Source: Bacillus thermotolerans (lineage in GTDB: Bacteria > Bacillota > Bacilli > Bacillales > Domibacillaceae). From it: 64,000 bases of DNA. A program made the translations under genes and the position numbers. This document shows positions 28,019 to 37,379 of the stretch, one piece after another (positions within the stretch are counted from its first letter, which is position 1; every line of letters starts with the position of its first letter). The stretch lies in the NCBI RefSeq assembly GCF_000812025.2, contig NZ_JWJE02000012.1, positions 28,494-92,493 of the forward strand. Direction: 5' to 3'. The notes under the pieces were generated by a model that saw nothing but the letters and a program-made list of their open reading frames with translations, ran no database searches and had not been told where the DNA came from.

Positions 28019-28466
28019 TTGCCTCTTCCTCTCCGTTGTTATGTATAAGCGCCTGCAAAGCAAGCTCATAGCCTAAAAAGCCTAAGCCAACAATTTGGCC
28101 GGCCGCTACAGGCGCGATTACTGAGTGCTCGCGAAATGGCTCGCGTTTGTGAACATTGCTGATATGCACTTCAATTACAGGCATAGAAACAGAGGCTACT
28201 GCATCTCTAATGGCATAGCTGTAATGAGTGAAAGCCCCCGGGTTAAATATAACTCCCTCTACGCCTTCATCTTCCGCTGCATGCAGCCTATCAATAATTT
28301 CCCCTTCGTGGTTCGATTGAAACGCTTCTACATGGGCCCCCTTTTCCCTTGCTTGGGCTATGATCCGATTTTCTAAATCTTTTAATGTTTCATATCCGTA
28401 AATATCAGGCTCGCGTTTGCCTAGCCTGTTTAAATTGGGCCCATTTAATAAAAGTATCTTCCTCAT
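28002..28466 (-). CDS. aroQ: Type II 3-dehydroquinate dehydratase
   Basis: Third step of the shikimate pathway. 154 residues. Signature LLNGPNLNRLGKREPDIYG at the start with the catalytic tyrosine in IYGYETL, SNHEGEIIDRLH, NPGAFTHYSYAIRDA and the HISNVHKREPFREHS loop. A short charged tail (GEEEANVKDR) overlaps the following gene's start, giving coupled translation. Confidence 0.95.
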   Translation of the reverse strand: MRKILLLNGPNLNRLGKREPDIYGYETLKDLENRIIAQAREKGAHVEAFQSNHEGEIIDRLHAAEDEGVEGVIFNPGAFTHYSYAIRDAVASVSMPVIEVHISNVHKREPFREHSVIAPVAAGQIVGLGFLGYELALQALIHNNGEEEANVKDR

Positions 28467-28532
28467 GTCATCTCCCCAATGCCGTTTTTAGTTACAGGAA
28501 TATTTTATCATATCTGAATTCTTATGGGCTAC

Positions 28533-29039
28533 TTAACCGTTTGCGTTTCCCCAATTCATCCGCTTCTCTTTCAGCAGATGTCTTTCATATCCATAAGAGA
28601 TCGAATACCCAATAAACAAGCCGTATAAAGCAAATAAGCTAAGGCTCGTGGACAATGTGTCTCTACTCATTTCCAGCCAGAAAGGAAGCGAAGGAAACAA
28701 CGGAGATAACAAAATGAAAAATACAGCCCACACCCCGATTCCAAACAGTATGCTTGTCCAGATCGTCTTGCTTTGCTTCAAGAAGAAATAGTAAGCAGCC
28801 GCTACGATGAGCGATAGAATGGTATGAAAAATGATCCCGGCTAACACTTTATAAAAACCGCTGTGAAGTTTTGGGATATTGACATATTCTACGATCGCAT
28901 TGATATCAAATGTCATAAAATGAAAATAAGCAGCCAATTGAGCGACTACACTCCATATAATCCCTCCAAATAACCCAATAGTTAACGCGTAGCTTAAAGG
29001 AAAGCTCGCCTCCGTCTCTTTTGCTTTGCCTCTTTCCAT
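28533..29039 (-). CDS. yqhR: YqhR family membrane protein
   Basis: 168 residues with four predicted membrane segments (about 18-42, 62-86, 93-115, 130-152). Function unknown. It stands between aroQ and the divergent yqhQ, as in B. subtilis. The start has AGGAGGAGCCAA upstream. Confidence 0.8.
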   Translation of the reverse strand: MERGKAKETEASFPLSYALTIGLFGGIIWSVVAQLAAYFHFMTFDINAIVEYVNIPKLHSGFYKVLAGIIFHTILSLIVAAAYYFFLKQSKTIWTSILFGIGVWAVFFILLSPLFPSLPFWLEMSRDTLSTSLSLFALYGLFIGYSISYGYERHLLKEKRMNWGNANG

Positions 29040-29101
29040 TTGGCTCCTCCTTCATATGAAATAAAAATCAATCTTACAGGTGATTCAGCTTTTATTTTTC
29101 C

Positions 29102-29130
29102 TTGATACGAGATAGAATATGTATTATAGA
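29102..29130 (+). promoter_or_regulatory. Sigma-A promoter for yqhQ
   Basis: TTGATA (29102-29107) and TATAGA (29125-29130) with a 17-base spacer, about 38 bases before the start codon. Confidence 0.65.
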
Positions 29131-29168
29131 AGGTGTTTACATTTGTTAATCATGAAAGAGGGTATGAA

Positions 29169-30116
29169 ATGAGCAATCAAAAGCCAGTGTATGGCGGGCA
29201 GGCTCTTATAGAAGGTGTTATGTTTGGCGGAAGGCATCATACTGTGACAGCTGTTCGCCGTAAAGATGACTCTATTGAGTTCTTTCACCTTCCCAGAAAA
29301 CATAACCCCATTCTTCAAAAGCTGAAAAAGATCCCTTTCCTGCGCGGTATTGTCGCTCTTCTAGATTCAGCGGCTACCGGTTCAAAGCATTTGGACTTCT
29401 CCCAGGACCGTTACGACCGGGACCCGAGTGAAGATGAGCAAATCAGGGAAGAAGCAGCAGAGCCTTCGAAATGGTCCATGATTCTAGGGGTCGCAGCTAT
29501 CGGCATTCTTTCCTTCCTATTTGGCAAATTTGTATTTACGCTGATTCCTGTATTTCTTGCAGAACTGACGAGACCCGTTTTCTCCGGAGATATGGCTCAG
29601 ATTTTAGTCGAAGGTGTGTTCAAGCTCATTCTCTTGCTTGCTTATATTTATTTCATTTCTATGACGCCGCTTATTAAGCGAGTATTTCAGTATCACGGGG
29701 CAGAACATAAAGTCATTAACGCTTTTGAAAGCGGACGCCCGCTAACAGTGGAAAATGTGCAGGCAGCTTCAAGGCTCCATTACCGCTGTGGATCCAGCTT
29801 TATTTTATTCACTGTCGTCGTAGGCATTTTCGTCTACATGCTCGTTCCTACTGACCCGCTTTATGTACGTGTTTTAAACAGAATCGCTCTTATCCCGGTG
29901 GTGCTCGGTATTTCCTTCGAGGTACTGCAGCTAACCAATAAGCTTCGCGACATACCTGTATTGCGCTTCCTTGGCTATCCGGGACTATGGCTGCAGCTTT
30001 TAACAACAAAGGAGCCTGACAACAAGCAGGTAGAAGTAGCGATTGCTTCCTTTGAAAAACTGAAGGCTATGGAAGAAAATACGAAAAAAGGATTAAACAC
30101 AGAGAAAATTGTCTAA
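29169..30116 (+). CDS. yqhQ: YqhQ, DUF1385 family membrane protein
   Basis: 315 residues. Family signature at the start (YGGQALIEGVMFGGRHHTVTAVRR), about four membrane segments (about 105-130, 145-170, 215-235, 240-260) and the conserved FQYHGAEHKVINAFESG with LHYRCGSSFI. Function unknown. The ATG at 29169 follows GAGGG; an earlier in-frame start lacks a ribosome site. It is followed by yqhP. Confidence 0.85.
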   Translation: MSNQKPVYGGQALIEGVMFGGRHHTVTAVRRKDDSIEFFHLPRKHNPILQKLKKIPFLRGIVALLDSAATGSKHLDFSQDRYDRDPSEDEQIREEAAEPSKWSMILGVAAIGILSFLFGKFVFTLIPVFLAELTRPVFSGDMAQILVEGVFKLILLLAYIYFISMTPLIKRVFQYHGAEHKVINAFESGRPLTVENVQAASRLHYRCGSSFILFTVVVGIFVYMLVPTDPLYVRVLNRIALIPVVLGISFEVLQLTNKLRDIPVLRFLGYPGLWLQLLTTKEPDNKQVEVAIASFEKLKAMEENTKKGLNTEKIV

Positions 30117-30161
30117 TATGTAAGTAATAGCTTTTTAACAGCTCGTTAGGAGGTGGCTTTT

Positions 30162-30539
30162 TTGACAATCCGCACAGTCATTACCTATACATTGATCGGA
30201 CTCGCTGCTATCGGCTTGTTCTCCATGCTGTTCTATTCACCAGGAGCTTTACTTAGACAAATATTGATCTTCGCTATCACTGCGGTTGTTATTTATGGAA
30301 TTTACCGTTTGATCGTACGCAACCGCAATGGCGGAGGACGGGCAGAAGACAAAGCATTTGCCAGAGCAGCCAAAGAATCGAAGAGACGCATGAAAATGAA
30401 GCAGCCTTCCTCCCCTTCATCCGCATCTCCGAAAAAACAGGCTTCTTCTAAAAGAAGACCGTTTCGCAAAAAAAGTGCTAATCACTTGAAAGTGATTGAA
30501 GGGAAGAAAGGAAAAAGAAACAACCGGGTGTCTTCATAA
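30162..30539 (+). CDS. yqhP: YqhP / SA1362 family membrane protein
   Basis: 125 residues with two membrane segments (about 5-25 and 32-50) and a strongly basic C-terminal tail rich in Lys, Arg, Ser and Pro. Function unknown. A TTG at 30162 is chosen because AGGAGG (30148-30153) lies eight bases upstream; an in-frame GTG at 30153 overlaps that site. Likely co-transcribed with yqhQ. Confidence 0.75.
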   Translation: MTIRTVITYTLIGLAAIGLFSMLFYSPGALLRQILIFAITAVVIYGIYRLIVRNRNGGGRAEDKAFARAAKESKRRMKMKQPSSPSSASPKKQASSKRRPFRKKSANHLKVIEGKKGKRNNRVSS

Positions 30540-30547
30540 TCCGATTG

Positions 30548-31420
30548 TTAATAACACCACCGCTTCAAAAAAGCTTCAGTATATTCGCGCCCCACATGAA
30601 TAAGGGCGTCTTTTTTTTCGTCTGTTAGCTCAAAGTCTGTCGTACTAGCCTCTGTCACCGGAATAAAAATGATATCCTTTTCATGCCTTCTCGAAATATA
30701 ACGGGCATCGTGTGCGTCCTTCATCGTATAAAACATCGCACTCAGTAAATCAGCCCCTGTTTTCACCTTCCTCGGCACGTGTGTAGTTTTCGTACTAAGC
30801 TTTACTCCAAGAATAGGGCGCTTCCGTTTTTTTCTTTCATCAAAGAGAAAGAGCGGAAAGTTGCTCAGCATTCCTCCATCAACGATTAATGCTTTGCCAT
30901 GGCGCAAAGGAATCTTAACGGGCTGAAAGAAGTATGGAAGGGCACAGCTCATCCTGACCGCCTTGGCAACAGAGAAGGTATAAGGATTGATATTGTACGA
31001 GGGCAAATCGTCTGGAAGGACGAGTATTCGTCCATTTGTAATATCGGACGTAACAATTCTCAAAGCCTCAGGCGGCAAGTCACCAAAGGTGCGCAGGCCC
31101 CTTAGAGCCAGTTTTTCCTCCAGCCACCTTTCCAGCTTCTTCCCTTTATATAAACCAAGGGTGAAATAAATTTTCAGCCAGCGGATTAACGGAAAGTCAA
31201 AAGGCGTATCGTCCAGCAAGTGCTCAGCGCTGACTTCTCTCATCATGAGCTGTAACTCCCTGCTTGTATAGCCAGCCGCAATAAAAGCGGCAATCATCGA
31301 CCCAGCACTCGTGCCTGCCAGCCTGACAAATGAAATCCCTCTTTTTTCCAGCGCCTCATAGGCACCTACTAAAGCGAGCCCTTTCATGCCTCCCCCAGAA
31401 AACACCCCATCTATTTTCAT
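30548..31420 (-). CDS. yqhO: Patatin-like phospholipase family protein
   Basis: 290 residues. Oxyanion motif GGGMKG near residue 9, nucleophile elbow GTSAGS near residue 37 and the catalytic aspartate in VDGGMLSNFPL near residue 188: the full Ser-Asp dyad of patatin-type lipid acyl hydrolases. No signal peptide. Substrate not predictable. It converges with yqhP with only eight bases between. Confidence 0.88.
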   Translation of the reverse strand: MKIDGVFSGGGMKGLALVGAYEALEKRGISFVRLAGTSAGSMIAAFIAAGYTSRELQLMMREVSAEHLLDDTPFDFPLIRWLKIYFTLGLYKGKKLERWLEEKLALRGLRTFGDLPPEALRIVTSDITNGRILVLPDDLPSYNINPYTFSVAKAVRMSCALPYFFQPVKIPLRHGKALIVDGGMLSNFPLFLFDERKKRKRPILGVKLSTKTTHVPRKVKTGADLLSAMFYTMKDAHDARYISRRHEKDIIFIPVTEASTTDFELTDEKKDALIHVGREYTEAFLKRWCY

Positions 31421-31505
31421 GTAATGTCTCTCCTCTTTTCTCTTTTTACATGTGTATAAAAGATAGAAGTTGTCCTAGAAGAGAAAGGAAAAATTTTTTA
31501 CATAT

Positions 31506-31543
31506 AAAAAAGCGGCTTCCATATAAATGGAAACCGCTTTTTT
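31506..31543 (-). terminator. Terminator after nrdJ
   Basis: Stem AAAAAAGCGGCTTCCAT with ATGGAAACCGCTTTTTT, one mismatch, T-run on the minus strand; 75 bases after the nrdJ stop. Confidence 0.75.
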
Positions 31544-31617
31544 GCTCAATCATTGATGGACTGTTCTTTGCTTTGCCGCTCTGTAAACAGCCTATTGATT
31601 CAGTCAAGGACGACCAA

Positions 31618-34179
31618 TTACAAACCGCACTTCAGCTGAGCACCGCAGTTCGTGCACGTATTACATCCGCCTGCTTCTTCTACTGTTCCTTTGCGGCAGA
31701 CTGGACATGTATCGCCCACTTCACTGCCGATGGTTACATTCGTTGAGCGGATTTCTTGAATTGTGTCTACTAGAACAACATGATTCTCATGTTCTTTCTC
31801 AACGGGCTCTTCATTTGCATCAAAATCATTTTCTTCTGCTTTTAGCGTCAGGACTTGGGAGTCACGGCTGCCGTCTACGTACACCGTGCCGCCTTTCGCT
31901 CCGCCTTTGTACAAACGCTCGTACACTTTTTCCACCTGCTCTACAGTATAGCCGCGCGGAGCATTGACCGTTTTGGAAATGGAGCTGTCAATCCAGCGCT
32001 GGATCACACATTGGACATCTGCGTGTGCTTCAGGCTTCAAGCTCATAGCTGTCACAAACCACTCAGGCAGATTGTCCGGATCCGCTTCCGGATGACGATC
32101 CAAATATTCCTTCACGATATCGGCCTTCACTTCGATAAACTTACCTAAGCGGCCGCTTCGATAGTAAGTGAAGGAGAAGTAAGGCTCCAATCCTGTAGAT
32201 ACACCCACCATCGTACCTGTTGAGCCTGTCGGCGCTACAGTAAGCAAATGTGAATTCCGAATGCCATATTTAAGAACACCTTCGCGAACATCCTCCGGCA
32301 TCTTCTTCATATAGCCTGTTTCAATAAACGCTTGGCGAAGACGCTTCGTTTCCTCTTCTGTTTCTCCTTCAAGGAACGGGAAGCTGCCTTTCTCCTTCGC
32401 TAGCTCAATCGATGTTCTGTAAGCTGTTGCAGCGATTGTTTCGAATACTTTGTCTACCAGTTCGTTGCCCTCTGGAGATCCGTATTCCTTCTCACAATAA
32501 ATCAGCAAGTCAGCCAGACCCATGACCCCAAGGCCTACACGGCGTTCGCCAAGCGCTTGCTTTCTGTTCTCTTCCAGGAAGTAAGGTGTTGCGTCAATAA
32601 CATTATCCTGCATGCGCACACCCGTGCGGACGGTTTCTTTTAGCTTTTCAAAGTTCACCGTTTTTGTATCCTTGTCTGCCATTTCTGCCAGGTTCACAGC
32701 AGCTAAGTTACACACAGAAAACGGTGCGAGGGGCTGCTCGCCACATGGGTTTGTAGCCACTACTTTCTGTCCATACGCTTTGGCGTTCGTCATATCGTTA
32801 GCATTGTCGATAAAGAAAATACCCGGCTCTGCAGAGTACGTCGCACAAACATTGATCAGCTTCCATAGTTCTCGAGCTTTTATTTTGCGGTATGTGCGTA
32901 CGGCATAACCGAGCTTTTCCCATTCGCGCACATCGCCCACTTCATGCCAATGCTCATTATAATAATCCATTTCTTCTTTTGTATATTTCTCAACATCCGG
33001 GAAGCGGAGCTCATACTCTGTGTCATTTTCGACCGCTTCCATGAATTCTTTCGTCAAGCAGATAGAAATGTTTGCGCCTGTTAAGAACTCAGGATTGTGA
33101 ACGGTATACGTTCCGCCTGTTCTTAATTTTTCTTCTGCATCTTTAATGATTTCAGCGCTGAATCCGCCGTATCCAGGAATGTTTTTGTAATTCACAACTC
33201 CTTGATACATTGCTTCTTCACGCTCAGTCAGCGGCTTAAAGTTAAGCTTGTCTTTTGCCGCTTTTTTGATTTGTGCATCTTCTGTATTTTCAAGCAAATA
33301 GCGTAAAATACGCGGGTTTTGCATTTTAGAGATAATGAATTCGATTACATCAGGATGCCAGTCCGCGAGCATAATCATTTGTGCACCACGTCTTGATCCG
33401 CCTTGTTCAACAAGGTGAGTCAGTTTAGCAATGTCATCGAGCCAGGATACAGACCCTGATGATTTTCCGTTTACGCCTTTAGCCAGCGTGTTGCGCGGGC
33501 GAAGCGTCGAACCATTCGTACCGACCCCGCCGCCGCGGCTCATAATCTCCATCACTTGTTTGCGGTGTTCAGAAATGCCCTCACGAGAGTCTGGAACGAA
33601 CGGCATTACATAGCAGTTAAAGTACGTAACATCCGTCTCGGCACCTGCTCCGTAAAGCACACGGCCGGCTGGGACAAAGTTCAGGCTCATTAATTCACGG
33701 TAAAACTTCTCAAACCATTCTTTTCTCTTTTCTTCCGTTTGTTCTACTGAAGCAAGGCCTGTTGCGTTACGTTTAGCAATTTGCTCGTAGTAAATTTCAA
33801 GCGGCTTCTCAATTACATCAAGCGGCCGGCGGATCATACCGCTTTCCTGTTCCTTCGGGTCATCCAGTGCAGCCCGGTATTCCTCATCTACAAGTACGTC
33901 TGCTTTGTTCTCTTCCCAGTCAATCTTCACGATAAATCCAAGGCCTCTCGCGGGAAACTTCGGATCCTCTTTGATGGTCAGCACAACAAAATCGCCTTCT
34001 GCCAATGTCACCTTCTCCGTATCCTTGAAGGAATAACGGTCGATCATTACAAGACGTGAGACACCTTTATGAGTGATCTTCATCTCTGGAGTGATGGGGT
34101 GGACTTGAGGGAAAACGCTGATGTCTTTATTCAGCCTATCAATGTTAACGGACATATTTTTTTGTGACGCAACAGACAT
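31618..34179 (-). CDS. nrdJ: Adenosylcobalamin-dependent (class II) ribonucleotide reductase
   Basis: Makes deoxynucleotides from ribonucleotides with vitamin B12, working with or without oxygen. 853 residues: an N-terminal extension (about 1-110), the ten-stranded barrel with substrate cysteine in TYFNCYVMPF, the NPCGEQPLAP finger loop with active-site cysteine and glutamate, VAPTGSTGTM, and a C-terminal zinc ribbon-like tail CPVC...CNTCTNCG...C used for thioredoxin-type re-reduction. The ATG at 34179 follows AAAGGAG. It replaces mntR of B. subtilis at this locus. An NrdR-type palindrome stands upstream; no B12 riboswitch is visible. Confidence 0.94.
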   Translation of the reverse strand: MSVASQKNMSVNIDRLNKDISVFPQVHPITPEMKITHKGVSRLVMIDRYSFKDTEKVTLAEGDFVVLTIKEDPKFPARGLGFIVKIDWEENKADVLVDEEYRAALDDPKEQESGMIRRPLDVIEKPLEIYYEQIAKRNATGLASVEQTEEKRKEWFEKFYRELMSLNFVPAGRVLYGAGAETDVTYFNCYVMPFVPDSREGISEHRKQVMEIMSRGGGVGTNGSTLRPRNTLAKGVNGKSSGSVSWLDDIAKLTHLVEQGGSRRGAQMIMLADWHPDVIEFIISKMQNPRILRYLLENTEDAQIKKAAKDKLNFKPLTEREEAMYQGVVNYKNIPGYGGFSAEIIKDAEEKLRTGGTYTVHNPEFLTGANISICLTKEFMEAVENDTEYELRFPDVEKYTKEEMDYYNEHWHEVGDVREWEKLGYAVRTYRKIKARELWKLINVCATYSAEPGIFFIDNANDMTNAKAYGQKVVATNPCGEQPLAPFSVCNLAAVNLAEMADKDTKTVNFEKLKETVRTGVRMQDNVIDATPYFLEENRKQALGERRVGLGVMGLADLLIYCEKEYGSPEGNELVDKVFETIAATAYRTSIELAKEKGSFPFLEGETEEETKRLRQAFIETGYMKKMPEDVREGVLKYGIRNSHLLTVAPTGSTGTMVGVSTGLEPYFSFTYYRSGRLGKFIEVKADIVKEYLDRHPEADPDNLPEWFVTAMSLKPEAHADVQCVIQRWIDSSISKTVNAPRGYTVEQVEKVYERLYKGGAKGGTVYVDGSRDSQVLTLKAEENDFDANEEPVEKEHENHVVLVDTIQEIRSTNVTIGSEVGDTCPVCRKGTVEEAGGCNTCTNCGAQLKCGL

Positions 34180-34500
34180 AATCACAGCTCCTTTTTTCTC
34201 TACGAATTTCATAAGGGATTCAATTCAACTATACCCATATATTCTAATAAAAAACCGGAACAAACACAACATATTGTGTTTGTTCCATTAGATTCATTAC
34301 TATATATTGATTTAAAACCATCTTTTTGTCAAGATGAAAAAGACTTGGAACCCTAGACAAAAAAGGGAATAACGCCGCCGATACGCTGTTATCGGCTTAA
34401 AAAGAAAATTTTGCGTCATAAGCCCTTGTTAATCAACCTTTGGATTTTTCCGCAAAAAAAGAGAACAAGTCAAAAGACTGGTTTCCCTTTTTCGCGCAAT
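34180..34500. other. Intergenic stretch between nrdJ and lipM
   Basis: 321 bases without a gene. It holds the nrdJ leader, the NrdR-type palindrome (34257-34286), a minus-strand TTGACA (34332-34327) that may be the nrdJ -35, and a small GC-rich hairpin, GCCGATA (34377-34383) / TATCGGC (34390-34396), that may end lipM transcription although its T-run is displaced. Confidence 0.5.
34257..34286. promoter_or_regulatory. NrdR-box-like palindrome upstream of nrdJ
   Basis: A 13-base arm GGAACAAACACAA and its exact complement around CATA. The core ACACAATATGTTGTGT (minus strand) differs from the NrdR consensus acaCwAtATaTwGtgt at one position. It lies about 80 bases before the nrdJ start, downstream of TTGACA (34332-34327). 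Confidence 0.7.
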
Positions 34501-35337
34501 TTACCTTTTGAACGTCCATTCATCATTTTCATACTTTTCCTTTGCCAGCTTTTCTACATAAGCCATCTGCTCAGCAGAAAGCTCAAGCGGTTCGAGCTCA
34601 ATGTTAAGCCCTTCTTCAAATCCTTTCTTGAAGGCTTCAGAGGCCATGGTGAAAGTAATCGGCCGGGCACTGATGTCATTCATTGCTACTGCTTTGTTCT
34701 TAAACGCCCGCTGCATACGTTCTTTTACACGTTCATTCGGATATGTAAATAAGCTGAACAGCTTGTCCTCATCAAGGTCGAGCAGAATCGAACCATGCTG
34801 CAGGATCACGCCCTTTTGCCTTGTCTGGGCACTGCCGGCTACCTTCCGTCCCTCTACGACGAGCTCATACCAGCTCGGCGCATCAAAACAAACAGAGGAT
34901 CGAGGGTTTTTCAGGCTTTGCTTCTCTTCCTCCGTGCGCGGAATAGCAAAGTAAGCCTCCAGTCCAAGATGATGAAAACCTTTTAGGATTCCTTCAGAGA
35001 TCACCCGGTAGGCTTCTGTTACCCCTTCCGGCATCTCAGGATGCTCCTCAGTAACAATGACGCTGTATGTCAGCTCATGCTCGTGAAGCACACCTCTTCC
35101 TCCAGTCGGACGACGAACAAAGCCGAGTCCGTGCTGCTTGAGCGCCTCAAAGTTTATTTCTTTTTTTGCTTTTTGAAAATAACCAATCGACAACGCCGCT
35201 GGCTCCCAGCCATAAAAGCGTATGACTGGCGGAATGCGTCCTTCACTGTGCCATTCCAGCAAGGCTTCATCCATTGCCATATTGAAGCTGGCGGATTGAC
35301 GACCAGAATCAACAAATTTCCATGTTTCCTTTTTCAT
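34501..35337 (-). CDS. lipM: Octanoyl-[acyl-carrier-protein]:protein octanoyltransferase
   Basis: Transfers octanoyl groups from acyl carrier protein to GcvH, the first step of lipoate assembly in bacilli. 278 residues of the BPL/LplA fold. Motifs: [32 protein letters not shown] (about 75-95), the catalytic cysteine in [12 protein letters not shown] and the conserved lysine in [14 protein letters not shown]. Its position near the gcv genes is apt because glycine cleavage needs lipoylated GcvH. Confidence 0.93.
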   Translation of the reverse strand: MKKETWKFVDSGRQSASFNMAMDEALLEWHSEGRIPPVIRFYGWEPAALSIGYFQKAKKEINFEALKQHGLGFVRRPTGGRGVLHEHELTYSVIVTEEHPEMPEGVTEAYRVISEGILKGFHHLGLEAYFAIPRTEEEKQSLKNPRSSVCFDAPSWYELVVEGRKVAGSAQTRQKGVILQHGSILLDLDEDKLFSLFTYPNERVKERMQRAFKNKAVAMNDISARPITFTMASEAFKKGFEEGLNIELEPLELSAEQMAYVEKLAKEKYENDEWTFKR

Positions 35338-35437
35338 TATGTATGCCGCCTTTTATTAGGAATTCACTCAACTAGTGTACCAAAACCGGTTCAAAAAACA
35401 AAGAATTAGATTCATAGTAAAAACACATCTATTTCTT

Positions 35438-35466
35438 TTGATTCTTCTTTCTCTCACGTTTATAAT
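35438..35466 (+). promoter_or_regulatory. Sigma-A promoter for yqhL
   Basis: TTGATT (35438-35443) and a perfect TATAAT (35461-35466) with a 17-base spacer. Confidence 0.75.
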
Positions 35467-35507
35467 AGAATGCAGTGTTACTTGTTTACTAGGAAGGAGT
35501 GTTCTTG

Positions 35508-35885
35508 TTGCTTTATACAATCGCAGCCATTTTAGGCGTCATTATTTTGTATTCTTTATATGTTTACTTTTCTCAGAAAAAAGCGGTCACTTCGCTCTCT
35601 CAGGAAGAGTTCGTTAAGGGCTACCGAAAAGCGCAGCTGATTGATGTGCGTGAACCGGGCGAATATGAGGCTGGTCATATTTTAGGAGCCCGCAATATTC
35701 CGCTTACCCAGCTAAAAACCCGTATGAAGAAGGAAATACGTCCAGACAAGCCTGTGTATCTTTATTGCCAAAGCGGCATGCGCAGCGGACGCGCTGCCAA
35801 AACATTGCGCAAAAACGGCTACCATGACCTTTATCATCTTGAAGGCGGCTTTAAAAAATGGACCGGAAAAGTAAAAAGCAAGTAA
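35508..35885 (+). CDS. yqhL: Membrane-anchored rhodanese-like protein
   Basis: 125 residues: an N-terminal membrane segment (about 3-22) and a single rhodanese domain with LIDVREPGEYEAGHI and the active-site cysteine loop CQSGMRSGRAA (about 90-100). Likely a sulfur-transfer or persulfide-handling protein; the partner is unknown. A TTG at 35508 is chosen with AAGGAG eight bases upstream; an in-frame GTG at 35499 overlaps that site. It shares a bidirectional terminator with gcvPB. Confidence 0.88.
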   Translation: MLYTIAAILGVIILYSLYVYFSQKKAVTSLSQEEFVKGYRKAQLIDVREPGEYEAGHILGARNIPLTQLKTRMKKEIRPDKPVYLYCQSGMRSGRAAKTLRKNGYHDLYHLEGGFKKWTGKVKSK

Positions 35886-35912
35886 AAAACTGCCCCTTAA
35901 AGGCAGTTTTTT
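35884..35912. terminator. Bidirectional terminator between yqhL and gcvPB
   Basis: Stem AAAAAACTGCC (35884-35894) with GGCAGTTTTTT (from 35902), T-runs on both sides. Confidence 0.85.
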
Positions 35913-35915
35913 ATT

Positions 35916-37379
35916 TTACTGTTCTTTTTCATAACGCAGGACTGGCTTGCGAGCAGCCAAAGTTTCATCAAGGCGGCCAATGACTGTCGTATGCGGAGCT
36001 TCCTGCACCACTTCCGGCGTTTCTTCCGCTTCCTTCGCAATTTGGATCATCGCTTCGATGAAGGCGTCCAATGTTTCTTTCGACTCTGTTTCTGTCGGTT
36101 CAATCATCATACATTCCTCCACATTGAGTGGGAAGTAAATGGTTGGTGGATGATAGCCGAAATCCAGCAGCCGCTTCGCAATATCAAGCGTGCGCACTCC
36201 CAGCTTCTTCTGCCGTCTGCCGCTCAGTACGAACTCATGCTTCGAATGGCGGTTATAAGGAAGGTCAAAATAAGGCGCTAGGCGGCGCATCATATAGTTG
36301 GCATTTAACACCGCATACTCCGTTACTGCTTTCAGGCCATCTGGCCCCATAGAACGGATGTATGTATAGGCACGGACGTTAATTCCAAAGTTCCCATAGA
36401 ATGGCTTCACACGGCCAATAGATTGCGGACGCTCGTTATCAAATTGGTACATGCCGTCTTTCTTGACAAGAACCGGCTTTGGCAGGAATGGCATTAAGTC
36501 AGCCTTGACGCCGACCGGACCAGACCCTGGGCCTCCTCCACCGTGAGGTCCTGTAAAGGTTTTATGGAGATTTAAATGCACTACGTCAAAGCCCATATCT
36601 CCTGGCCGTGCTTTAGACATAACGGCGTTTAAGTTGGCTCCATCGTAATACAGCTTTCCGCCGACACCGTGAATGATTTCTGCCATCTCTAGAATGTTCT
36701 CTTCAAACAGCCCAAGCGTATTTGGATTAGTCAGCATTAAAGCAGCTGTTGTTTCATCTACCACCCGCTTCAAGTCCTCCAAATCAACTAATCCGTCCTC
36801 TCCGGATTTAACTGTCACCGTTTCAAAGCCAGCAACTGCTGCTGAAGCTGGGTTCGTTCCATGGGCCGAATCCGGTACAATGACTTTTGTACGGTTGAAA
36901 TCACCATTTGCTTCATGGAAAGCACGAATCATCATCAATCCTGTCCACTCTCCGTGAGCGCCGGCTGCCGGCTGAAGAGTGACCTCATCCATTCCTGTGA
37001 TTTCCTTCAGATGCTCCTGCAAATCATACATCAATTCCAAAGCTCCCTGGACAGTTTCCTCCTGCTGAAGCGGGTGAATATGAGCGAGGCCATCTAGGCG
37101 GGCAATATCCTCATTAATTTTCGGGTTATATTTCATTGTACAGGAGCCTAGAGGGTAGAACCCTGAATCCACTCCATGATTCCTCTTAGAAAGGGCTGTG
37201 TAATGGCGCATAATATCAAGCTCCGACACTTCTGGGAGCTCTGGTGCTTCCTCGCGCACGTACCCATCCGGCAAAAGTTCCGCAGCATCCTTTCGTGGTA
37301 CATCCAGCTCAGGCAGGCTATAGCCGATACGTCCCGGCTGTGACATTTCAAAAATAAGCTTTTGGTCTTTCTTACTCAT
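35916..37379 (-). CDS. gcvPB: Glycine dehydrogenase (decarboxylating) subunit 2
   Basis: C-terminal half of the split P protein, which decarboxylates glycine using pyridoxal phosphate. 487 residues. The PLP-binding lysine lies in [19 protein letters not shown]; other conserved parts are [24 protein letters not shown] and HGTNPASAA. The ATG at 37379 has GGGGGAG upstream and overlaps the end of gcvPA by eight bases. Last gene of the gcvT-gcvPA-gcvPB operon. Confidence 0.96.
   Translation of the reverse strand: MSKKDQKLIFEMSQPGRIGYSLPELDVPRKDAAELLPDGYVREEAPELPEVSELDIMRHYTALSKRNHGVDSGFYPLGSCTMKYNPKINEDIARLDGLAHIHPLQQEETVQGALELMYDLQEHLKEITGMDEVTLQPAAGAHGEWTGLMMIRAFHEANGDFNRTKVIVPDSAHGTNPASAAVAGFETVTVKSGEDGLVDLEDLKRVVDETTAALMLTNPNTLGLFEENILEMAEIIHGVGGKLYYDGANLNAVMSKARPGDMGFDVVHLNLHKTFTGPHGGGGPGSGPVGVKADLMPFLPKPVLVKKDGMYQFDNERPQSIGRVKPFYGNFGINVRAYTYIRSMGPDGLKAVTEYAVLNANYMMRRLAPYFDLPYNRHSKHEFVLSGRRQKKLGVRTLDIAKRLLDFGYHPPTIYFPLNVEECMMIEPTETESKETLDAFIEAMIQIAKEAEETPEVVQEAPHTTVIGRLDETLAARKPVLRYEKEQ

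Noticed and set aside
34180..34330. Cobalamin riboswitch before nrdJ
   Set aside because: The leader is short and AT-rich and shows none of the B12-box core sequence; the NrdR-type palindrome explains the region better.
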